From an uncultured Lachnospiraceae bacterium (GTDB taxonomy: Bacteria; Bacillota; Clostridia; Lachnospirales; Lachnospiraceae), in contig CAKRPS010000008.1 of NCBI GenBank assembly GCA_934385475.1, positions 1 through 64,000 on the forward strand: 64,000 bases of DNA, in the 5' to 3' direction. The notes below the pieces were generated by a model. The model ran no database searches. It worked only from the letters and a program-made list of their open reading frames with translations, and was not told the origin of the DNA. Of the stretch, positions 47,897 to 55,984 are shown in pieces (the first letter of the stretch is position 1; each line of letters starts with the position of its first letter). The position numbers and the translations under genes are program-made.

Positions 47897-48661
47897 CTAT
47901 TGAAGCTGTAAAGTTACTGCCTTGTCACCGCCACGCAGTGTCAGCGCAAGCGTTTCCACATTCAGACTCTCCGGCACTTCAACAATACTGACCAGTTCAA
48001 CACTCTCCCCGGCCGGAACTGTATTGTGATAGCTTTCCATATCATTCAAAAGCATGGTGGAAAGTGCATTTTCCTGTTGTCCATTTACACCGATCCTGAA
48101 TTTTGCACCATAATCCAGCATATTTAATTCCTTCTCGGCACCACTTTGATTCGTGACATTGAACTTAACCACCAGCAGGGTATTTCCGTCCGTGGCATCC
48201 ATGGAGAAATATACGGTATTCTCATCTGTTTCTTCCGGATAGCTCTTCACCAGTTCAAATCCTGCATAGGAGAAGGAAAATCCCTCTATTCCATAATATT
48301 CTTCGATTGTGGATGCTTCCTGTATCTGCGCTGTCTCCTGTGACCGGTCCACTATCTGTGCATCATTCCCATTTCCGGCTTCAGAAGAGGTTCCTTCTTC
48401 CGGTACCGGCTCTGCAGGTTTCTCCTCAGCGTTCTGTTCTTCAGTCTTTTCTTCCTGCGCGATCTCCGCTTCTGCTGCCTGAACTTCAGCCATATCCATA
48501 AGCCTGCCGGCATAGTTTTTGTCATATTTGAGCAGTACGCCCGCCGCATAATCTGCTATAATCTGTGATTCCTCGTCTGTCAGATCCGGTACACTGGCAC
48601 CGCATCCGGACAACATACACGCCACTGCCACGCTACAAAGCAACGCCATCCTCTTTTTCAC
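47897..48661 (-). CDS. Putative lipoprotein with acidic linker
   Basis: A 254-residue surface protein. Lipobox LSGC follows a short signal peptide (ALLCSVAVACM). A Glu/Ala/Pro-rich linker (70-110) leads to a C-terminal domain rich in beta strands (FSFSYAGFELVKSYPEE, LLVVKFNVTNQSGAEKELNML, ENALSTMLLNDMESYHNTVPAG), which resembles the immunoglobulin-like DUF4352/DUF5067-type domains. Function unknown. It follows the histidine kinase on the same strand but has a good promoter of its own. Confidence 0.75.
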   Translation of the reverse strand: MKKRMALLCSVAVACMLSGCGASVPDLTDEESQIIADYAAGVLLKYDKNYAGRLMDMAEVQAAEAEIAQEEKTEEQNAEEKPAEPVPEEGTSSEAGNGNDAQIVDRSQETAQIQEASTIEEYYGIEGFSFSYAGFELVKSYPEETDENTVYFSMDATDGNTLLVVKFNVTNQSGAEKELNMLDYGAKFRIGVNGQQENALSTMLLNDMESYHNTVPAGESVELVSIVEVPESLNVETLALTLRGGDKAVTLQLQ

Positions 48662-48737
48662 TTCTATATCTCCTATCCGATAATTCCCTTTATTTGTCTT
48701 TCCTCTCTGTTATCAGAGAAACGACCTTCACGGTACT

Positions 48738-48766
48738 ATTATAACGTATGAATCGCATAATGACAA
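48738..48766 (-). promoter_or_regulatory. Sigma-A promoter of the lipoprotein gene
   Basis: Minus strand TTGTCA and TATAAT with a 17-base spacer, in the gap after the kinase stop. Confidence 0.75.
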
Positions 48767-48772
48767 ACCCTT

Positions 48773-50236
48773 TTATCCTTCATCCAGCGTAAACCAGAAT
48801 TCCACACCATTGTCATAGTTTTCTACGCCGTATTGCTGATTCATGGATTCCATGATCGCTTTGACAATGGATAGGCCGATTCCGCTTCCTCCGTACTCTC
48901 TCGTCCTTGCCTTGTCCACTTTATAAAACTTCTCCCACAGATGTTCCAGACTTTCTTCCGGGATCGGATTTCCTGTGTTAAAAACAGAAACCCGGACCTT
49001 TTTGTCCTTGCACAGGATCTTTACATCAATCACCTTTTCCCGCAGGGCATAATTTATCGCATTAGTAAAATAATTCATAAAGACTTCTTCTACCCGGAAC
49101 TCATCTCCCCAGACATAGACCGGTTCATAGTCCTCCATCCTCACCGTTATTCCCTTTTGCTTTAGCAGGATGTCCGAAGAGGCAATATAATTCTTGATCA
49201 GTGCCGTAATGTCGAACCGCTCCATGTTGACAACCTCATTGCCAAATTCCAACTGGTTCAAAGTAAGGAGTTTCTTGACCATCGTATTCATTTTGGCAGA
49301 CTCATCCATGATCACATCACAGTAAAATTCCCTGCTCTCCGCATCATCGTTGATCCCTTCCTTCAGCCCTTCTGCATATCCCTGAATCAAGGCTATCGGC
49401 GTTTTCAGTTCATGCGAAACATTAGAGAGGAACTCCTTGCGCATCTCATCTATCTGGTTCTTCTTTTCAATATCTTTTTTCAGCTCATTGTTCGCTGTCC
49501 TCAGCTCCGAGATCGTCTCCTCCAAAGCCTCCGACATCTCATTGATATTGTTCCCCAGCACGGCGATCTCCGTCTTTTCATTGCCTTCATACTTGGCATC
49601 AAAATCCAGATTCTTAACCCGCTCCGAAATCTCTGCAAGCTTTAAGATCGGCTTTGTGATACGCTTGGAAAACCAGAACACCAGAACCGTGCTGATCAGG
49701 ATTGCCCCAATGCCCACATACGCCAGAAAATGATTGGAGATCGACACACTTTCCTGAATCCCCTCCAGCGGACTTCTTATCATAAAAATATAGCCATTGT
49801 CCAGAAGCCCCCACATTTCAATGTATTCTGTCTGTGTTCTGAAATCCGTCACGATCTGCATCTCATAATTGTCTGTTTTGCGGATCACATCATCTTCATC
49901 CACACCATTAATGATGTTGTTCAACAGCTGATTGATAAATAGCTGCGGCTCGTTCATGGATGCCTTGATCGTCTTCGTATCGCTGTCTGCCACTACCACA
50001 TTGATGTTATATTTTCCGCATATCTTCTGCAGTTCGATATCATACTGTTCCGTCTTGATATCGCCATCCTTGGACGCTGCGTTGATACTGTTGTAGGCCC
50101 GTTCCAGCGCCTTCGTCTTTTTGTTTACATAATAATTTTCAAGCAACGTCGTATTCAGGATCAGGCAGACCAGAATGGTTCCTGTGATCAGCGTTGTAAA
50201 AATGATAGCGAGCTGTTTTTTTATAGAATACTTCAT
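48773..50236 (-). CDS. Membrane sensor histidine kinase (no adjacent response regulator)
   Basis: A 487-residue kinase. It has span 1 at about 10-30, an extracytoplasmic sensor (31-170), span 2 (LAYVGIGAILISTVLVFWF), HAMP, then H-box FLSNVSHELKTPIALIQGYAEGL, N-box VFMNYFTNAINYAL and G-box EYGGSGIGLSIVKAIM. All catalytic boxes are intact. It begins three bases after the RND pump stop, so it is cotranscribed with the pump. No response regulator is beside it, which is unusual for this class; the partner must be elsewhere. Confidence 0.92.
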   Translation of the reverse strand: MKYSIKKQLAIIFTTLITGTILVCLILNTTLLENYYVNKKTKALERAYNSINAASKDGDIKTEQYDIELQKICGKYNINVVVADSDTKTIKASMNEPQLFINQLLNNIINGVDEDDVIRKTDNYEMQIVTDFRTQTEYIEMWGLLDNGYIFMIRSPLEGIQESVSISNHFLAYVGIGAILISTVLVFWFSKRITKPILKLAEISERVKNLDFDAKYEGNEKTEIAVLGNNINEMSEALEETISELRTANNELKKDIEKKNQIDEMRKEFLSNVSHELKTPIALIQGYAEGLKEGINDDAESREFYCDVIMDESAKMNTMVKKLLTLNQLEFGNEVVNMERFDITALIKNYIASSDILLKQKGITVRMEDYEPVYVWGDEFRVEEVFMNYFTNAINYALREKVIDVKILCKDKKVRVSVFNTGNPIPEESLEHLWEKFYKVDKARTREYGGSGIGLSIVKAIMESMNQQYGVENYDNGVEFWFTLDEG

Positions 50237-50239
50237 ATC

Positions 50240-53200
50240 CTATGCCTTCTTTGTCTTGTTTTTCCTTCCTTTGCCGAAAACTTCATAAATACAGGGTACA
50301 ACAACCAGCGTCAGCAACGTTCCGTAGACAAGGCCTCCTATCGTAACGACAGCCATAGGCCTTGCCATCTCCGAACCCATATCATGGCTGAACACCATCG
50401 TACACAGCGCAAGAATTGTCGTCAGCGCCGTCATCAACACCGGCCTGAGTCTCGTCCGTCCTGCCGTGATCAGTGCCTCCCGTAATTCCATCCCGCTGTC
50501 TCTGAGCTGATTCGTATAATCGACCAGCACAATACCGTTATTGACAATGATACCGGAAAGCATGACAAAACCGATCAGTGCGATCACGCTGATCTCACTG
50601 CCGGTAAGGATCAGCCCCAGAAAGCCGCCCGTAAACGCCAACGGTATGGTAAACATGATGATAAACGGTGAGAGTAATGACTGGAACTGTGCCACCATGA
50701 TCAGGTAGATAAAGATCACAGCCAAAAGCAGCATCAGATATACCTGCTGCATCGCGTCATTGATCATCTCATTTTCACCGGTCATCACAAGTCTGTAACC
50801 GTCCGGTACCGGAAAATCCTTCAGTTTCTCATCTAATGCCTTGGAAACCAGTCCGATATTATAGCCGTCTGCAATATCTGCCGAAACACTGATGTACCTG
50901 GTCTGGTCAATACGATTCACCGCCTTGGGTGAAATCGTATTTTCAAACTGTGCCAGATCACGCAGTGCTATTTTTTCTTTGGTTCCGTCCTGCTTCGTAC
51001 GCTCGATCGTCAGATTCTCCACAAGTTCTCTGGTCAGCGTCATATCCTTTTCATGCTTGACATAGACATCATAGTCCCTGATCTCTGTCTCCAGTGTTGT
51101 TGCACTGGATGCTTTGGCCAGCTTCGACGCTATCTGCTGATAAATCTCAGCTACCGTGAGACCATGCTCGATTGCTTTGTCCCGGTCAATTATGACACGC
51201 AGTTCCCCGGTAGACTCCTCAACACCGCTTTGTACATTGCTGGTTCCCTCTACTGAGGATACCACTTCTGCGACTTGCTGCGCAAGCTCCTGTAAGGTAT
51301 CCAGTTCACGACCACGGATCTGTATGGATATTCCGTCTCCTCCCAGAGCACTCATGTCCATGGAGGATGTTTCTATCGCAAGCTCTGCCTCCTCTGCATC
51401 ACACAGATCCTTCAGCATGTCCGTCATCTCTGCCGCTATCTCTTTGTTGGTTTTCTCTTTATCTTCATACAGAGAAATATAGATATCCACCGTATTTGTC
51501 TGAGCATCCCCCTGTCCTGTCAGTGCCGACATGGAGGAGGTTCCGGACATGGCTCCGACATCGGCCACATCTTCTCTCGTCATCAGTCTCTCCACAATTT
51601 CATCACATACCTCCCCGGTATGCTGTAAAGGAGTATCTTTTGGCAGCGTCACTGTCATGGTCATCTGTGTGCTGTCCATATCCGGCATAAATGCGGTTCC
51701 CTTAGAATAAGCCCCATAGGCACTTGCTCCCAGCAGCAAAACCACAAACAGCATCACCAGAAGCTTATGACGCAGGGCAAAACCAAGAACCTTCTGATAG
51801 CCACTGCACAATCCCTGATACAGTTTCCCTTCCTTTTGCTCTTTGGAACGGCGCAGGGTGCCCGATGCCATTGCCGGTACTACGGTCAACGCCACGACAA
51901 GACTTGCCCCCAGCGAATACGCGATCGTCAGACCCATATCTACAAACAGCTGCCTCGTCAGACCTTCTGTAAAGACGATCGGTAAAAATACGCTCACAGT
52001 TGTCAGCGTGGAAGCTATGATCGCCCCTGTCACTTCCCTTGTCCCTTCAATGGCGGCATCCTTTGCGGACATCCCTTCATTACGGAGTCTGTAAATATTT
52101 TCAATTACCACGATCGAGTTATCGACCAGCATACCAATTCCCAATGCCAGACCGGAAAGGGAAATCACATTCAGTGTCACCCCGCTGAAATACATGCACA
52201 CCACTGTCGTGATAATACTGATCGGTATGGAGCATGCAATCACCGCTGTAGGGCGGATGTCCTTGAGGAACAGGATCAGAATCAGGATCGCAAGCCCTGC
52301 TCCAAAGATAATATTGCTGAAAATCGAGTTCATGACCAGATCAATGTAAATTCCCTGATCCATCAGCGGAACCAGCATCAGTTCCGGATTTTCTTTCTTT
52401 AATTCCTCAAATTTATCATGGATACGGTTCGATACATCACCGGTAGAATACCCGGTCTGTTTCTGCATCGATACCATAATACCCGGTGCCCCATTCAGGT
52501 TGGTATAGATATCCTTGGAATTATCTACCATAAACACGTCGGCCACATCTCCGAGGGTTATGACATCCACACCGTCCATCTCCGGATTCATAAGCGGCAT
52601 ATTCTTCAGAGTCTCGATATCCTCCGGCTTATCCCCGACACGGATCAGATATGAAATTCCATCCTCTGTAACATAACCGGCGGGCATGGAGAAATTCTGT
52701 GCTGCCAGAAGTGACTTCACCGTATCAACCGTCAGGATACCGTTCATGTCGGCCTGATCGTAGGCCTTATCCCACGCTTCCTGTAATTCTTCCTCCCCAT
52801 CACTGATCTGTTCCAGCGCATCGGCCAACTGCTTTTCACTGTCTTCAAGCTGCTTATAGCCATCATCGATCTGCTTCTGACCGTCTTCCAGCTGCTCATA
52901 GCCGCTTTCAATCTGCTTCTCTCCTGCCTCCAGCTGACTTTCTGCCGAATCTAACTGTGTCTGTGCTGAATCAATCTGCATTTCTCCCAGACTGATGGAG
53001 GTCTGTGCATTTGCAAGCTCTGTCGCCGCCGTCAGATTTCCCTTATAGAGTTCCTGCAACGCGGCATCCAGCTGCTCTGTTTTCTGCGTTGCTTCATTCA
53101 ACTGGGTCTGCATGGCGGAAATAGACTGCTTAGCTGCTTCCGCCGATATTGCCATGGAATTCAGCGCATTGATCGTGTCATTTCCCCCAGCACTTTCAAA

Positions 53201-54436
53201 AATCTGGTTGAGATTATCTTTTATACCCTTAATCATTCCAACCACTGTTGTTGTTTGTGTCGAATCATTTAATAAATCATCAATATTCGCCGGTGCTCCA
53301 CCGCTTTGTTCCAAAAGTCCCTTGAGTGCCTCCTTATCCGCATCACTTAAACTTTGTCCGTTTTGAAGCGTCGTCAGCATTCCATCTAACATTGTGATCT
53401 GCTGTTGTACCTTTTTCAGTTCGCCCACCTTTACGCTAAGTTCCTCATAAGCTTTGACAGTCGCCTGTGCCGTAGCGATCTCCGCCGTAAGATGAACCTT
53501 CAACGCCTCCAGATCTGCCTTGGCCGTAATGATCTCTGTCTCTGCCGCTGCAAGCTGTGCTTTGGTCTCTTCTTTCTTATTTGCCAGCTCCTGCTTGCCC
53601 TGCTGTATCTTATCGCGGCTTTCCGACAGCTCCGCCTTGCCATTCTCCAGTTCCTGTCTCGACTGTGCCAGATCCTGTTTGTTTTTGTCCAGTTCCTCCC
53701 TGCTCTCTGTCAGCTTCTGTTCGGAATCTACAAGCTCCTGTCTTGCCTCTGTAAGCTCCTGCTGTCCCTCATAGATATCCTGTTTATTTTCATCAAGCTC
53801 CTCCTGTGCTTCCTCCATCTCTCCGTCAATCGAGCCAAATACCTGCTCATTGATCCGGTCAATCTTATCCTGACTGATAATGACATTGACGCTCTCCTCC
53901 AGAAGACCTGTCGCACTGGCAGAAGCCACTCCCTCAATGCTCTCCAGTTCAGGCACGATCACACTCTCTGTCAGGTCCGTCACCTCGGCTGCTGTCATAT
54001 CATTTCCACCGACTGCCGCGATCATAACCGGAAGCATGTCCGGGTTCAGCTTCATAATAACAGGACTTCCCACCGAATCATCCCAATAGCTCTTTATCTG
54101 ATCCAGATTCTCCCTTATTTCCAGCGAAACGGAATCCATATCTGCCGTCTGTGAAAACTCAAGCACCACCATTGAATAGTTCTCACTGGAGATCGAGGTG
54201 ATCTCCTCCACGTTGCTCACCGTCGCCATGGATGCCTCCACCGGCTTTGTCACAACCATCTCCACGGTTTCCGGACTCGCCCCTGAATAAGGTGTCATAA
54301 CGATCACATAGGGAAGGCTGATGCTTGGCAATAAATCGGCTGACATTTTCATAAAAGAAACAATTCCCAGTACAACGATCAGCACCACCGCGACCAGAAC
54401 AGTATATGGCTTTTTAACACTAAATTTTCCCAGCAT
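50240..54436 (-). CDS. RND-family exporter with very long extracytoplasmic coiled coil
   Basis: A 1398-residue HAE1-type pump with the usual 12 spans: one near residue 15, then about five near 670-850, and the same pattern in the second half, with GLALGIGMLVDNSIVVIENIYR and IVNNGIVLVDYTNQLRDSGM, the RND motif-4 region. Standard pumps run to about 1050. The extra part is a ~355-residue coiled coil (about 205-560) inserted in the first porter domain, with many repeats of the type QELxxxxxxLxxxxxxL built on Gln, Glu, Lys and Leu. Start 54436 has GAGGAG upstream. No membrane-fusion protein gene is adjacent. Substrate unknown; drugs or lipids are likely. Confidence 0.9.
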   Translation of the reverse strand: MLGKFSVKKPYTVLVAVVLIVVLGIVSFMKMSADLLPSISLPYVIVMTPYSGASPETVEMVVTKPVEASMATVSNVEEITSISSENYSMVVLEFSQTADMDSVSLEIRENLDQIKSYWDDSVGSPVIMKLNPDMLPVMIAAVGGNDMTAAEVTDLTESVIVPELESIEGVASASATGLLEESVNVIISQDKIDRINEQVFGSIDGEMEEAQEELDENKQDIYEGQQELTEARQELVDSEQKLTESREELDKNKQDLAQSRQELENGKAELSESRDKIQQGKQELANKKEETKAQLAAAETEIITAKADLEALKVHLTAEIATAQATVKAYEELSVKVGELKKVQQQITMLDGMLTTLQNGQSLSDADKEALKGLLEQSGGAPANIDDLLNDSTQTTTVVGMIKGIKDNLNQIFESAGGNDTINALNSMAISAEAAKQSISAMQTQLNEATQKTEQLDAALQELYKGNLTAATELANAQTSISLGEMQIDSAQTQLDSAESQLEAGEKQIESGYEQLEDGQKQIDDGYKQLEDSEKQLADALEQISDGEEELQEAWDKAYDQADMNGILTVDTVKSLLAAQNFSMPAGYVTEDGISYLIRVGDKPEDIETLKNMPLMNPEMDGVDVITLGDVADVFMVDNSKDIYTNLNGAPGIMVSMQKQTGYSTGDVSNRIHDKFEELKKENPELMLVPLMDQGIYIDLVMNSIFSNIIFGAGLAILILILFLKDIRPTAVIACSIPISIITTVVCMYFSGVTLNVISLSGLALGIGMLVDNSIVVIENIYRLRNEGMSAKDAAIEGTREVTGAIIASTLTTVSVFLPIVFTEGLTRQLFVDMGLTIAYSLGASLVVALTVVPAMASGTLRRSKEQKEGKLYQGLCSGYQKVLGFALRHKLLVMLFVVLLLGASAYGAYSKGTAFMPDMDSTQMTMTVTLPKDTPLQHTGEVCDEIVERLMTREDVADVGAMSGTSSMSALTGQGDAQTNTVDIYISLYEDKEKTNKEIAAEMTDMLKDLCDAEEAELAIETSSMDMSALGGDGISIQIRGRELDTLQELAQQVAEVVSSVEGTSNVQSGVEESTGELRVIIDRDKAIEHGLTVAEIYQQIASKLAKASSATTLETEIRDYDVYVKHEKDMTLTRELVENLTIERTKQDGTKEKIALRDLAQFENTISPKAVNRIDQTRYISVSADIADGYNIGLVSKALDEKLKDFPVPDGYRLVMTGENEMINDAMQQVYLMLLLAVIFIYLIMVAQFQSLLSPFIIMFTIPLAFTGGFLGLILTGSEISVIALIGFVMLSGIIVNNGIVLVDYTNQLRDSGMELREALITAGRTRLRPVLMTALTTILALCTMVFSHDMGSEMARPMAVVTIGGLVYGTLLTLVVVPCIYEVFGKGRKNKTKKA

Positions 54437-54493
54437 CACTCTTCTCCTCATCTGTTATTTATCATATTTTTGCGTACAGTTATCTACTTTACA

Positions 54494-54540
54494 AAAGAGA
54501 GTATATTGACATGAAAAATCCCTGTCAATATACTCTCTTT
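54494..54540. promoter_or_regulatory. 18-bp perfect palindrome containing promoters on both strands
   Basis: AAAGAGAGTATATTGACA and its exact inverse lie 11 bases apart. Because of the symmetry each strand reads TTGACA, 17 bases, TATACT: a near-perfect sigma-A promoter both ways. On the minus strand it would start RND-kinase transcription about 50 bases before the pump gene. The stem also ends in T runs, so as RNA it could terminate the upstream sigma cluster. Operator, terminator or both. Confidence 0.65.
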
Positions 54541-54634
54541 AATCTTTATGAAAACTTTATAGATACCAGATATGGGGTCTTATATACTGTCTATCTCATT
54601 TACCTGTTTGTAAGGGATCTATTCCAAAGACAGC

Positions 54635-55249
54635 TTAATTATAAAGCTTGGCCGACACAATTGCCATACTGGGCTGTCCGGTAGCAAATGATAAATTATG
54701 ATCTTCTCTCACACAAACTATTTTAATCATCTTATAGCCTGTAATGTCCAGATCAATTGTCAATGGCTGGGAATAACTATTGATTGATTCCGACTCCAAT
54801 AGTTGTTCATCATCTCCGTATATTTCCACATGAAAAACTTTGTTCTCATCCATTTCCTCATTGCAAACAAATGTTGCCTCGAAATGATCATATGCATCTT
54901 CTGTATCAAACATCACCCACGGCCTTTCCCCTTTATTATTTCTCTGGGTAACAATAAACAAAATAAACTCCGTATAACTCCCGTTTCTTGTCTTATATTC
55001 TTTTACTGCTGTAGGAAAACACTTGGATCCATATGCTCCATCATAATCAACAGGTGTCGTTCCAATCAGTTCTTTTTCGTCAGCTTTTTTTACATTTTCA
55101 TCATAATAGTCTGACATTTCTATATCAGTATCACTCTCCGTAACGACTTGTTCTTCTGATTTCATTGTTTCTTTCTGCGTATCATTTTCACATCCGGTCA
55201 TTCCAAGCATTATTATCATCCCTAACACCCCCAGCATCCATTTCTTCAT
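54635..55249 (-). CDS. Lipoprotein with NPCBM-like C-terminal domain
   Basis: A 204-residue surface protein. The signal peptide ends in lipobox MTGC. The C-terminal ~130 residues look like an NPCBM (carbohydrate-binding) fold: FEATFVCNEEMDENKVFHVEIYG, then ESESINSYSQPLTIDLDITGY and KMIKIVCVRE at the expected places. It may bind wall glycans. Its ATG overlaps the stop of the small gene before it by four bases, so it is coupled to the sigma cluster. Confidence 0.7.
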   Translation of the reverse strand: MKKWMLGVLGMIIMLGMTGCENDTQKETMKSEEQVVTESDTDIEMSDYYDENVKKADEKELIGTTPVDYDGAYGSKCFPTAVKEYKTRNGSYTEFILFIVTQRNNKGERPWVMFDTEDAYDHFEATFVCNEEMDENKVFHVEIYGDDEQLLESESINSYSQPLTIDLDITGYKMIKIVCVREDHNLSFATGQPSMAIVSAKLYN

Positions 55250-55521
55250 CTTCCCTCTTTCTCTCCTTTCCTGCCCCTGAGGATAATTCGTGTCTTCCGT
55301 GATAGTATCTTACCTTTCGCAGATGTTTTCTTTCCTTCAATCTCCATTTGCTGCCCCGGCCTTACAAACAAAACATCTTTCACTGCCTGTTTTCCCGTTG
55401 AGACAATTGAATATTCCATGCCTTCCGAATTTATCAGGTAATGACTTTCCCCCATTCTGCTCGTAACATCCTTGGTAACAATACCACATATCCTGACATT
55501 TCCCTTTTTTCTAATATGCAA
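55246..55521 (-). CDS. Small basic protein of unknown function (possible OB fold)
   Basis: A 91-residue protein without membrane span. It is rich in beta-prone segments (NVRICGIVTKDVTSRMG, SHYLINSEGMEYSIVS, DVLFVRPGQQMEIEGKK) and may be an OB-like fold; this is weak. The only start in frame is TTG at 55521, with GGTGAA upstream. It lies between the broken sensor and the lipoprotein and overlaps the latter by four bases. Confidence 0.55.
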   Translation of the reverse strand: MHIRKKGNVRICGIVTKDVTSRMGESHYLINSEGMEYSIVSTGKQAVKDVLFVRPGQQMEIEGKKTSAKGKILSRKTRIILRGRKGEKEGR

Positions 55522-55543
55522 TTTTTCACCGTCCTGACATTTT

Positions 55544-55984
55544 TTACTGCAAGCACGAAGGAGAAATCATAAACTCTCCTTCCTCGGTAGTAACCATATC
55601 CACTTCGCCATAATTGCGAACTCCTTTAGCTGCACCTAAATCCTTGATCTTAGAAAAGTTTTCGTCAATTTGATATGCCTCTCCGTTCTCGACTACAAGC
55701 GCATATCCATCATGAAAAGCTGCCGCATCATCATACATTGCCATAACATTTCCGTCATGATCTATATATCCCCATTTTCCATCCTGTCCAACTAACCAGT
55801 ATGCTTCACTGCTGATTTCAATATAATCCGCCTTAGCTAACAACGACTCCTCTGTGATTGCTGTCATATCAAAATCCCAGTAATCTTCTTCCGAATATCC
55901 ATTGCTCACATCATATTCGTATTCCTGTTCCTTTAATTTTGAAACATCTACCAAATAATATGTTTTTCTATCATTATTCTCGAT
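55544..55984 (-). pseudogene. C-terminal fragment of the membrane sigma factor after an in-frame amber codon
   Basis: This stretch continues the frame of the sigma gene directly after its TAG (55987-55985). There are ten sense codons and then a TTG from which about 136 residues could be made. The fragment has a clear WG repeat (GKWGYIDHDGNVMAMYDDAA then FHDGYALVVENG), the same type as in the sigma gene. Together 55544-57754 would code for a 736-codon protein with one stop inside. A separately translated fragment would have no signal peptide and so could not reach the sensor side. Confidence 0.75.

Noticed and set aside
53405-54154. A 249-codon plus-strand frame rich in Leu and Cys opposite the RND coiled coil
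   Set aside because: It is the mirror of Gln/Glu/Lys codons in the heptad repeats, and has no promoter or ribosome site.
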